From Bacteroidales bacterium (GTDB lineage: Bacteria; Bacteroidota; Bacteroidia; Bacteroidales; UBA932), in contig JAGAAF010000058.1 in NCBI GenBank assembly GCA_017615435.1, positions 6,239-70,238 on the forward strand: 64,000 nucleotides of DNA. The letters run 5' to 3'. The notes under the pieces are model-generated. The model was not told where the DNA came from, made no database searches, and saw nothing but the letters and a program-made list of their open reading frames with translations. Both the position numbers and the translations under genes were made by a program. Positions 8,142-15,852 of the stretch are shown here, piece after piece (the first letter of the stretch is position 1; the number at the start of each line of letters is the position of its first letter).

Positions 8142-9281
8142 ATGGAGTACGTGGATCTGCTGACACTTCAAAATACGATCAGGGAGGGGCTGACGGAGCT
8201 CTTTCCGGAGACGGTTTGGGTGAAGGCGGAGATTGCGGCGGTGCAGGCGAGAATGAACGGGCATTGCTATCTGGACCTGGTCCAGAGTGAGGATGGCCGG
8301 CAACTCGCGAAAGTCAAGGCCGTGATATGGAAATCGAAATTCCCGATGCTCCGGGCTTTCTTCAGGGATGCAACAGGAAAGGACCTTGAAGTAGGGCAGC
8401 AGATACTCGTGCTGGCGGAGGTAAATTACTCCGAGCTGTATGGGCTGAGCCTCGTGATAGACGACATCAATCCCGAGTTCACGCTTGGCGATGCGGAGCT
8501 GAAAAAGCAGCAGACTATCAAGATGTTGCAAGAGGAGGGGATGATGGACCTTCAGCAGAAGCTGGAACTTCCCGCAATCCCGTACAGGCTGGCCGTCATC
8601 AGCGCGCCGGACGCAGCCGGATTCGGCGACTTCCGCAGGCATCTCACCGAAAACCAGTACGGATTCTATTTCGAGGTGGACCTTTTCCCTGCGACTATGC
8701 AAGGGGAAACGGCTCCCGAAAGCATCGCGGATGCGCTCGGCGCAGTCGAAGCGGCGGGGGGTGCCAAGGGTGCAAAGGACGGCACGAAGACGAGCGGCTA
8801 CGACGCGGTCCTGATCCTTCGCGGCGGCGGCTCGAACCTGGACCTCGCCTGCTTCGACGACTACGGCCTCGCGCTGGCGATCGCCCAGTGCCCGATTCCC
8901 GTGTTCACCGCCATCGGCCACGACAAAGATTATCACGTCGCCGATATGGTCGCGTACCGTTTTGTAAAGACCCCGACAGCGCTGGCGGACGAGTTCATCG
9001 ATATGTACTCGGCAGAGGATGAGCGCATCGGCAGTCTCGGGGCGCGGCTGGCGCGGGCTTTCGCGGCGAAGATTCAGCAGCGCCTCTCGGCGCTTGATGA
9101 ATTGGACCGCCGCATCAAAGCCGCCGACCCTCGCGCCGTCCTGAAACGAGGTTACACCCTGGCAGTTGACGCAAAAGGTCGCGTCATCAAGTCGGCCGCG
9201 GCAGTGAAGGCGGGCGACAGCGTGAGTATTATGCTTTCGGATGGCACACTAACAGCAATAGTAGAAAAAGTAACGATATGA
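8142..9281 (+). CDS. xseA: Exodeoxyribonuclease VII large subunit
   Basis: Catalytic subunit of exonuclease VII, which degrades single-stranded DNA from both ends in repair and recombination. The 379-residue protein has an N-terminal OB fold (VWVKAEIAAVQARMNGHCYLDL) and a catalytic domain with RGGGSNLDLACFDD and AIGHDKDYHVADMVA, ending in the short C-terminal domain GYTLAVDAKGR. The frame is open further upstream, but the ATG at 8142 sits right after the promoter box and at the point where homology would begin. The stop overlaps xseB by 4 bp. Confidence 0.93.
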   Translation: MEYVDLLTLQNTIREGLTELFPETVWVKAEIAAVQARMNGHCYLDLVQSEDGRQLAKVKAVIWKSKFPMLRAFFRDATGKDLEVGQQILVLAEVNYSELYGLSLVIDDINPEFTLGDAELKKQQTIKMLQEEGMMDLQQKLELPAIPYRLAVISAPDAAGFGDFRRHLTENQYGFYFEVDLFPATMQGETAPESIADALGAVEAAGGAKGAKDGTKTSGYDAVLILRGGGSNLDLACFDDYGLALAIAQCPIPVFTAIGHDKDYHVADMVAYRFVKTPTALADEFIDMYSAEDERIGSLGARLARAFAAKIQQRLSALDELDRRIKAADPRAVLKRGYTLAVDAKGRVIKSAAAVKAGDSVSIMLSDGTLTAIVEKVTI

Positions 9282-9454
9282 ATTTCGATTACGCGAAGGC
9301 GGTGGAGCGGTTGGAGGAGATCGCGAGGAAGGTTGAGGACCCGCAGACGGGGCTGGACGAGATGGACAAGTATCTCGCCGAGTCGGAGGAGTTGATCGGC
9401 AAGTGCAGGGAGTATCTGCGCACGGCGCGCGAGAAACTGTCGAACATAGAATAA
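9278..9454 (+). CDS. xseB: Exodeoxyribonuclease VII small subunit
   Basis: A 58-residue, helix-rich acidic protein starting MNFDYAKAVERLEEI, the typical XseB N-terminus, followed by GLDEMDKYLAESEELIGKC. Several copies coat the large subunit and support exonuclease VII activity. It overlaps xseA as ATGA, which supports co-translation. At 58 residues it is at the lower end of the family's length range. Confidence 0.9.
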   Translation: MNFDYAKAVERLEEIARKVEDPQTGLDEMDKYLAESEELIGKCREYLRTAREKLSNIE

Positions 9455-9462
9455 AGAATAAT

Positions 9463-11421
9463 ATGCAGAAGATTTACAAATCTGACCCGTGGCTGGAGCC
9501 GTGGAAGGACAAGATCGAGGCGAGGCACGCCCGCATCCTGGAGTGGAAAAAGAAACTCGCAGGGAAGGGCAGTCTGAGCGCGGCGGTCAACAACCACCTC
9601 TACTACGGCCTTCACAAAGACAAAGAAGGCTGGGTATTCCGCGAGTGGGCGCCCAATGCGACCAAGATCTACCTCATCGGCGACTTCAACAACTGGAAGA
9701 AGAGCGAGGCCTATGCCCTTAAGCCTGTCGGCAACGGCAACTGGGAGATCAGGCTTCCGGAAGTCTTCCTCCACCACGAAGAACTCTACAAGCTTTGGAT
9801 AGAGTGGCCCGGCGGGGGCGGCGAACGCCTCCCGGCTTACGTCACGAGGGCCGTTCAGGACCCGGAGACCAAGGCGTTCGCCGCCCAGGTCTGGGATCCG
9901 CAGCCGTACAAGTGGAAATCCAAAGCCCCCGGCGCAATAAAGACTCCTTTCATCTACGAATGCCATATCGGTATGAGCGGTGAAAAAGAGCAGGTCGCGA
10001 GCTTCGATGACTTCCGCCGCGATGTTCTGCCGCGCATCATAAAGCTCGGCTACAACGTCATTCAGATAATGGCCCTTCAGGAGCATCCGTACTACGGCAG
10101 CTTCGGTTACCAGGTCTCCAACTTCTTCGCCCTGAGCAGCCGTTTCGGCACTCCCGAAGAGTTCAAGCGCCTGGTCGACGATGCGCACGCTGCGGGCATA
10201 GCCGTGATTATGGATATGGTCCATTCGCACAGCGTGGAGAACGAGCTCGAGGGCCTGAGCCGTTTCGACGGTCGCGACGATCTGTACTTCTACCAGGGCC
10301 CCGCAGGCCATCATCCCGCCTGGGGCTCGCGCTGCTTCGACTACGGCAAGGACGAGGTAGTCTACTTCCTGCTGAGCAACTGTAAATATTGGATGCAGGA
10401 ATACCATCTGGACGGTTTCCGCTTCGACGGAGTGACCTCGATGATGTACTGGGACCACGGCCTCGGCACGGCTTTCGGCAACTACGAGCTCTACTTCAAC
10501 GCGGGCGTGGACGAAAACGCCGTCACCTATCTCGGCCTCGCGAATATGCTCATCCACGAAATCAACAAGAACGCAATCACCATCGCGGAGGACGTCAGCG
10601 GTATGGCCGGTCTGGCGGCACCGTTCGCGGCGGGAGGCGTGGGCTTCGATTACCGTATGGCGATGGGCGTGGCCGACCACTGGATCAAGTGGATCAAGGA
10701 AAAATCGGATGACGAATGGTCGATGGGCGAGATGTGGTGGGAACTCACCAACAAGCGTGCGGACGAAAAGACGGTCAGCTATGCTGAGTGCCACGACCAG
10801 GCGCTCGTGGGCGACAAGACCATCATCTTCCGCCTGATGGACAAGGAGATGTACTTCGCTATGAACAAGGGAACACAGAATCTCATCGTGGACCGCGGAA
10901 TAGCGCTGCACAAGCTCATCAGGCTCGTAACGGCCGCCACAGCCGGCAACGGCTACCTCACGTTTATGGGCAACGAATTCGGCCACCCCGAGTGGATAGA
11001 CTTCCCGCGCGAGGGCAACGGCTGGTCGTACAAGTACGCCAGAAGGCAGTGGTCGCTGCCGGACAACCCCGCCCTTCGTTATGGGGCCCTCGAGGCCTTC
11101 GACGCCCAGATGGTGCATTTCCTCGAAGCGGAAGACGTCATCTCCGAGCGCCCCGAACTGATTACTGCGAACGAGGGCGACAAGGTATTGATTTTCAAGC
11201 GCAAAAATGCTATATTTGCGCTCAATTTCAACCCCACGCAATCTTTCGAGAATTACGGGTTTGAAGTTGAAAACGGAGAGTACGACCTGGCCTTCACATC
11301 GGACGAGCCTCGCTTCGACGGATTCGGCCGGCTTTCTCCCGGAGAGAAACATTTTACCGTGGACCATCAGCTGCGTCTTTACCTGCCCAGCAGGTGCGCG
11401 CTCGTCCTGACAAAAAAATAA
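9463..11421 (+). CDS. glgB: 1,4-alpha-glucan branching enzyme (GH13)
   Basis: Introduces alpha-1,6 branches into glycogen. The 652-residue protein has an N-terminal CBM48-like domain (YGLHKDKEGWVFREWAPNATKIYLIGDFNNW) and a GH13 barrel: VHSHSVEN, the nucleophile motif FRFDGVTSMMY (Asp322), the acid/base motif ITIAEDVSGM and CHDQALVGDKT. This layout resembles the eukaryote-like GH13_8 branching enzymes. The ATG at 9463, 8 bp after xseB, is preferred over an upstream in-frame ATG at 9403 lying inside xseB. It is the first gene of the glycogen cluster. Confidence 0.93.
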   Translation: MQKIYKSDPWLEPWKDKIEARHARILEWKKKLAGKGSLSAAVNNHLYYGLHKDKEGWVFREWAPNATKIYLIGDFNNWKKSEAYALKPVGNGNWEIRLPEVFLHHEELYKLWIEWPGGGGERLPAYVTRAVQDPETKAFAAQVWDPQPYKWKSKAPGAIKTPFIYECHIGMSGEKEQVASFDDFRRDVLPRIIKLGYNVIQIMALQEHPYYGSFGYQVSNFFALSSRFGTPEEFKRLVDDAHAAGIAVIMDMVHSHSVENELEGLSRFDGRDDLYFYQGPAGHHPAWGSRCFDYGKDEVVYFLLSNCKYWMQEYHLDGFRFDGVTSMMYWDHGLGTAFGNYELYFNAGVDENAVTYLGLANMLIHEINKNAITIAEDVSGMAGLAAPFAAGGVGFDYRMAMGVADHWIKWIKEKSDDEWSMGEMWWELTNKRADEKTVSYAECHDQALVGDKTIIFRLMDKEMYFAMNKGTQNLIVDRGIALHKLIRLVTAATAGNGYLTFMGNEFGHPEWIDFPREGNGWSYKYARRQWSLPDNPALRYGALEAFDAQMVHFLEAEDVISERPELITANEGDKVLIFKRKNAIFALNFNPTQSFENYGFEVENGEYDLAFTSDEPRFDGFGRLSPGEKHFTVDHQLRLYLPSRCALVLTKK

Positions 11422-11428
11422 GGTATAT

Positions 11429-13360
11429 ATGGCATTACTCAAATTCAACAAGGCGGAACTGGTAAACCTCTCTTATTCGCTTAAGAGGGAGATTATCATC
11501 GCGAACAAGACCGGCGCCTATTGCAACACGTCGATCGTCGCCTGCAACACCAGAAGGTATCACGGCCTTCTTGCAGTCACGCTCGACCGCTTTGGCGGAG
11601 ACAGGTTCCTCCTGCTTTCCTCGCTCGACGAATCTCTGATCGTGAACGGGAAGCAGTTCAATCTCGGAATCCACTGCTACGGCGACATCTACGAACCGAG
11701 GGGCCACAAATATGTCGTGGACTTCGCTTCCGATCCCGTGCCGCAGATTACCTGCAAGATCGGCTCCATCGTGTTCCGTAAGAGCCTTTTGCTCTGCCCT
11801 GACCGCGATCAACTCTACATCAAGTACGAGCTTCTCGAGGCCCCGGACGCCGCGACTGTCCAGTTCAGGCCGTTGCTTGCGTTCCGCAATATCCACGCAC
11901 TTACCCAGGCCAATGAAGTGGCGAACGGCGCGGCGAAACCTGCCGCTAACGGTGCGGCTTTCCGCCTCTACGAAGCCTTCCCGGACCTGTTCATCCAGTT
12001 CTCCAAGGCAGTTAAGTTCAACTCCGACCCCGTGTGGTATTACGGAGTGACTTACTCGGACGAATACCGCCGCGGTTTCGACTGCAAGGAAGACCTCCTT
12101 TCGCCGGGAACCTTCAGCGTCAATATGAAAGCCGGCGACGCAGTGTATGTGTCCGCGAGCAAGTATGAAGAGGATCCCAAGACCTTCAAGAAAGACTACG
12201 AAGCGCAGTATAAGCTCGAGAGTGTGGAGACCGACGGTCACGACGCCCTCCTGGCCTGCGCGAACCTCCTCACGACCTATCACAACGGTCGCAAGAGGAT
12301 AGAAGCCGGCTACTCCTGGCTGCCGACCGGCCTGCTCCGCGAGACCCTCGTGGCGCTGCCCGGCCTCACCCTTTACGCCGGCCGTCCCGAGGACTTCGAG
12401 GAGATCCTCGATAACCTTCTCGAGGACAACCAGGAGCGCCTGTTCCATCGCACGACTCAGGTTGAGGCCCCGCTTTACCTGGCGGAGACTCTCCAGCAGT
12501 ACATAGCTTTCGGCGCAGACGAAAAGCTCGTCTGGAAGAAGTACGGCAAGACTCTCAAGGGCATCCTCGAGAGCTATAAGCCGGGCGTGCGCAAGGAAGT
12601 GGCTATGCATCCGAACGGACTCATCTGGGCGCAGATGGACGGTGTGGCCCTCAGCTGGATGAATGCCTATATCGACGGCCGTGCGGTCACCGAGCGCGCC
12701 GGCTATCAGGTTGAGACCAACGCCTTCTGGTACAGCGCGATCGTGTTCGCCTGCAATATGGACAAGAAATACGGCAACGGCCGCTTCGCAAAGGAGTGGA
12801 CCCCGATAGCCGAGCTTGTCAAGGCTAACTTCACGCCTATGTTCTGGAACGAGCGCCTCGGCTGCCTGGCGGACTACGTCGACAACGAAGGCCAGCACAC
12901 CGAAGTCCGCCCGAACCAGCTCTCGGCGCTCGCCGTCGCTTACTCGCCGGTGGATGAAGACAAATTCTCCTCCGTTCTCAGGGTGGTGGACAACGAACTG
13001 GTGACAGCCCGCGGTATCCGCTCTCTGTCACCTCGTGACGTCCGTTACAAGGGCGTTTACGAAGGCTCGCAGGTCGAACGCGACCTCGCCTACCACAACG
13101 GCTGCGCGTGGCCGACTCTTCTCGCCCCTTACGTGATGCTTTGCTTCAAGGTCAAGGGCCCGGCGTTCTGGAAGAAGGCCGAGTGGCTGCTGGAAGGTTT
13201 CTTCCAGGATCTTAACAAGCACGGCGTGGGCGCATTCTCTGAGCTTTACGACGGCGATCCGCCTTTCGAGCCCCACGGAGCGATCTCCTCGTCGCTCAGC
13301 ACTGCCGCCCTGCTCGTTTGTGAAAATCTTCTCAAGACATATAAGGAGGACAAGCAATGA
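11429..13360 (+). CDS. Glycogen debranching enzyme (amylo-alpha-1,6-glucosidase type, GH133)
   Basis: A 643-residue protein with the two-domain pattern of bacterial glycogen debranching enzymes: an N-terminal beta-rich domain (NKTGAYCNTSIVACNTRRYHGLL) and a C-terminal alpha/alpha-barrel (GYSWLPTG, MHPNGLIWAQMDG, VETNAFWYSAI, GCAWPTLLAPYV). It hydrolyses alpha-1,6 branch points during glycogen breakdown. It is placed 7 bp after glgB, and its stop overlaps the glycosyltransferase start (ATGA). The neighbours make glycogen the clear substrate. Confidence 0.9.
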   Translation: MALLKFNKAELVNLSYSLKREIIIANKTGAYCNTSIVACNTRRYHGLLAVTLDRFGGDRFLLLSSLDESLIVNGKQFNLGIHCYGDIYEPRGHKYVVDFASDPVPQITCKIGSIVFRKSLLLCPDRDQLYIKYELLEAPDAATVQFRPLLAFRNIHALTQANEVANGAAKPAANGAAFRLYEAFPDLFIQFSKAVKFNSDPVWYYGVTYSDEYRRGFDCKEDLLSPGTFSVNMKAGDAVYVSASKYEEDPKTFKKDYEAQYKLESVETDGHDALLACANLLTTYHNGRKRIEAGYSWLPTGLLRETLVALPGLTLYAGRPEDFEEILDNLLEDNQERLFHRTTQVEAPLYLAETLQQYIAFGADEKLVWKKYGKTLKGILESYKPGVRKEVAMHPNGLIWAQMDGVALSWMNAYIDGRAVTERAGYQVETNAFWYSAIVFACNMDKKYGNGRFAKEWTPIAELVKANFTPMFWNERLGCLADYVDNEGQHTEVRPNQLSALAVAYSPVDEDKFSSVLRVVDNELVTARGIRSLSPRDVRYKGVYEGSQVERDLAYHNGCAWPTLLAPYVMLCFKVKGPAFWKKAEWLLEGFFQDLNKHGVGAFSELYDGDPPFEPHGAISSSLSTAALLVCENLLKTYKEDKQ

Positions 13361-14646
13361 GAGTACTGATGTTCGGCTGGGAGTTTCCTCCCCACATCGC
13401 GGGCGGCCTCGGAACCGCCTGCAAGGGTATCGTTGAAGGTCTTGCGCACAATGGAGTCGAGACCCTGTTCGTGATGCCCGCCGCCAGCGGAGACGAAGAT
13501 GAAACCTGCACCAAGATCATCAACGCGAGCGATGTCGCCGTCGAGAACGTAAGCGAGACGGTGGACGAGTTCCTCGATAAGGTGAAGTTCATCTATGTCG
13601 ATTCCAACATCGTCCCCTACGTGGACCCCGACGAGTATTTCGAGGCCATCGAGGAGATGAAGAAAAAGAAGATTACCGAGACCACCGTCGGCTTCGGCCA
13701 GAAGTTCAAGTTCTCCGGCAAGTACGGCGCGAACCTCCTCGAGGAGGTGAGCAGGTACGCTCAGGTCGGCGGAACGATCGCTATGCAGCGCAAGGACGAC
13801 TTCGACGTTATCCACGCCCACGACTGGCTGACCTACCTCGCCGGCATAGCCGCGAAGGAACTGACCGGCAAGCCGCTTGTGGTCCACGTCCACGCCACCT
13901 CTTTCGACCGCGGAACCGACGATATGGTCGACTCCCGCGTGTACGCGATCGAGCGCCGCGGTATGGAGGCCGCCGACAAAGTGGTGGCCGTCTCCGAACT
14001 TACCCGCAACATAGTCATCAACAAATACGGAATCAACCCGGATAAGGTTGTGGCGGTCCACAACGCGGTGGATTTCAGCGGACGCGAGAACATCGAAGTC
14101 AAGAGGGGAGTCCAGGACAAGATAGTCACCTTCCTCGGACGTATCACCTTCCAGAAAGGCCCCGAGTACTTCATCGACGCTGCCGCGAAAGTCCTCAAGC
14201 GTACGGACCACGTCCGTTTCGTGATGGCGGGAAGCGGTGATATGATGAACCGGGCCATCCGCCAGGTGGCCAGGCTTGGCATCTCCGACCGCTTCCACTT
14301 CACCGGCTTCCTCCGTGGAGCCGATGTCCAGAAGATGTTCGCCCTCAGCGACGTGTACATTATGCCGTCCGTCAGCGAACCCTTCGGTATTTCTCCCCTC
14401 GAGGCTATGCGCAGCAATGTCCCGAGCATTATCTCTTTCCAGTCTGGTGCGGCTGAAATCCTGAAGTATGCCTTCAAGGTGAACTTCTGGGATGTGGACG
14501 CTATGGCTGACGACATCTACGCCCTCATCAAGTATCCTGCGCTGGCCGATTTCGCCGCGAAGCAGGGCTTCGACGAGGTTAACGCCCTCAAGTGGGATCA
14601 CGCAGCAGCAAAGCTCAAGGACATTTATTATTCACTCGTAAAGTAA
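13357..14646 (+). CDS. Glycogen synthase-like glycosyltransferase (GT4/GT5 type)
   Basis: A 429-residue GT-B glycosyltransferase. The N-terminus MFGWEFPPHIAGGLGTACKG carries the glycine loop seen in glycogen/starch synthases, and the C-terminal half has FLGRITFQKGPEYFIDAA and the EX7E motif SEPFGISPLEAM used for nucleotide-sugar binding. Its position between the debranching enzyme and the GH57 enzyme matches the Bacteroides glycogen locus, so it is probably the chain-elongating enzyme. No glgC (ADP-glucose pyrophosphorylase) is nearby; whether it uses UDP- or ADP-glucose cannot be told. Confidence 0.85.
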   Translation: MRVLMFGWEFPPHIAGGLGTACKGIVEGLAHNGVETLFVMPAASGDEDETCTKIINASDVAVENVSETVDEFLDKVKFIYVDSNIVPYVDPDEYFEAIEEMKKKKITETTVGFGQKFKFSGKYGANLLEEVSRYAQVGGTIAMQRKDDFDVIHAHDWLTYLAGIAAKELTGKPLVVHVHATSFDRGTDDMVDSRVYAIERRGMEAADKVVAVSELTRNIVINKYGINPDKVVAVHNAVDFSGRENIEVKRGVQDKIVTFLGRITFQKGPEYFIDAAAKVLKRTDHVRFVMAGSGDMMNRAIRQVARLGISDRFHFTGFLRGADVQKMFALSDVYIMPSVSEPFGISPLEAMRSNVPSIISFQSGAAEILKYAFKVNFWDVDAMADDIYALIKYPALADFAAKQGFDEVNALKWDHAAAKLKDIYYSLVK

Positions 14647-14658
14647 ACACACACGGTT

Positions 14659-15843
14659 ATGGCAAAATCTATATGTCTGTATTTCCAGGTCCATCAGCCT
14701 ACAAGGCTTCGTCAGTATCGCTTCTTTGATATCGGCAAGGACTCTCACTACTACGACGACTTCGCCAACAGAACTATTCTGAAGAGGGTTGCGCGCAAGT
14801 GCTACCTTCCGATGAACGAACTCCTTCTCGGCGCCATCAAGGCGGGCAAGGGCAAGTTCAAGGTGGCGTTCTCCCTGTCCGGCTCCGTGCTGGAACAGTT
14901 CGACAGGTATGCTCCCGAGGTAATCGAGAGCTTCCAGCAGCTCGCCAAAACCGGCTGTGTGGAATTCCTTTCCGAGACTTATTACCATTCCCTCGCTTCG
15001 ATAGGCAACGAAGCTGAGTTCCGTCATCAGGTACTCAAGCATCAGGCCGCCATCAAGGAGTATTTCGGCCAGACCCCGACGACCTTCCGTAACACGGAGC
15101 TCGTTTACTCCGACGGCATCGGCAAACTCGTCTATGATATGGGCTTCAAAACAGTCCTGACCGAAGGCGCCCGTCACATTATGGGTTGGAGAAGCCCGAA
15201 CTATCTGTACTCGAACGACATAGTTGAGGATCAGAAGCTCCTGCTCCGCAACTATATGCTCTCTGACGATATCGCCTTCCGCTTCGGCACCCAGGGCGCC
15301 CTTACCGCCGACACTTTCAAGGACGCGCTTGACGCGGCTCCCGGAGAGGTGATCAACCTCTTTATGGACTACGAAACCTTCGGCGAGCACAACAAAGCCG
15401 AGTCGGGTATCTTCGATTTTATGAAGGCCCTTCCCAAAAAGATTCTCTCGGACCGCCAGTACGAGTTCGTGACCCCTTCGGAGGCCGCGGCCAAGTACGA
15501 CGCAGTCGCCCCGCTTTCCGTTCCCAACCCGATTTCCTGGGCTGACGAGGAGCGCGACCTCACCGCGTGGCTCGGAAACGAGCTCCAGGCAGACGCCTTC
15601 AATAAGGTCTATGCCCTCGGCGAAAAGCTCGCAATTCTCAACGACCCCATCCTCTGGGCGGACTACGGCCATCTGCAGGAGAGCGACCACTTCTACTATA
15701 TGTGCACGAAGTTCTTCTCCGACGGCGACGTCCATAAGTATTTTAACCCCTATGACACGCCCTACGAGGCGTTCATCAACTATATGAATGTGCTCAGTGA
15801 CTTTGAGATTCGTGTAGATGAGGCCATAGAAACAAAACAGTAG
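14659..15843 (+). CDS. GH57 family alpha-amylase / glucanotransferase
   Basis: A 394-residue GH57 enzyme beginning ICLYFQVHQPTRLRQYRFF, with the family motifs HQP, FRNTELVYSDGI (probable nucleophile Glu147) and LFMDYETFGEH (probable acid/base Asp237). No signal peptide is present, so it acts in the cytoplasm on glycogen or maltodextrin. GH57 members include alpha-amylases, 4-alpha-glucanotransferases and branching enzymes; the cluster already has a GH13 branching enzyme, so amylase or glucanotransferase activity is more likely. It starts 12 bp after the synthase gene, behind an AC-rich leader. Confidence 0.88.
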   Translation: MAKSICLYFQVHQPTRLRQYRFFDIGKDSHYYDDFANRTILKRVARKCYLPMNELLLGAIKAGKGKFKVAFSLSGSVLEQFDRYAPEVIESFQQLAKTGCVEFLSETYYHSLASIGNEAEFRHQVLKHQAAIKEYFGQTPTTFRNTELVYSDGIGKLVYDMGFKTVLTEGARHIMGWRSPNYLYSNDIVEDQKLLLRNYMLSDDIAFRFGTQGALTADTFKDALDAAPGEVINLFMDYETFGEHNKAESGIFDFMKALPKKILSDRQYEFVTPSEAAAKYDAVAPLSVPNPISWADEERDLTAWLGNELQADAFNKVYALGEKLAILNDPILWADYGHLQESDHFYYMCTKFFSDGDVHKYFNPYDTPYEAFINYMNVLSDFEIRVDEAIETKQ

Positions 15844-15852
15844 CGACATTTT

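Noticed and set aside
9289..11451. A 720-codon open frame on the minus strand
   Set aside because: It lies entirely opposite glgB and the start of the debranching gene, has no recognisable domain, and arises because GC-rich codons rarely give stops on the other strand.
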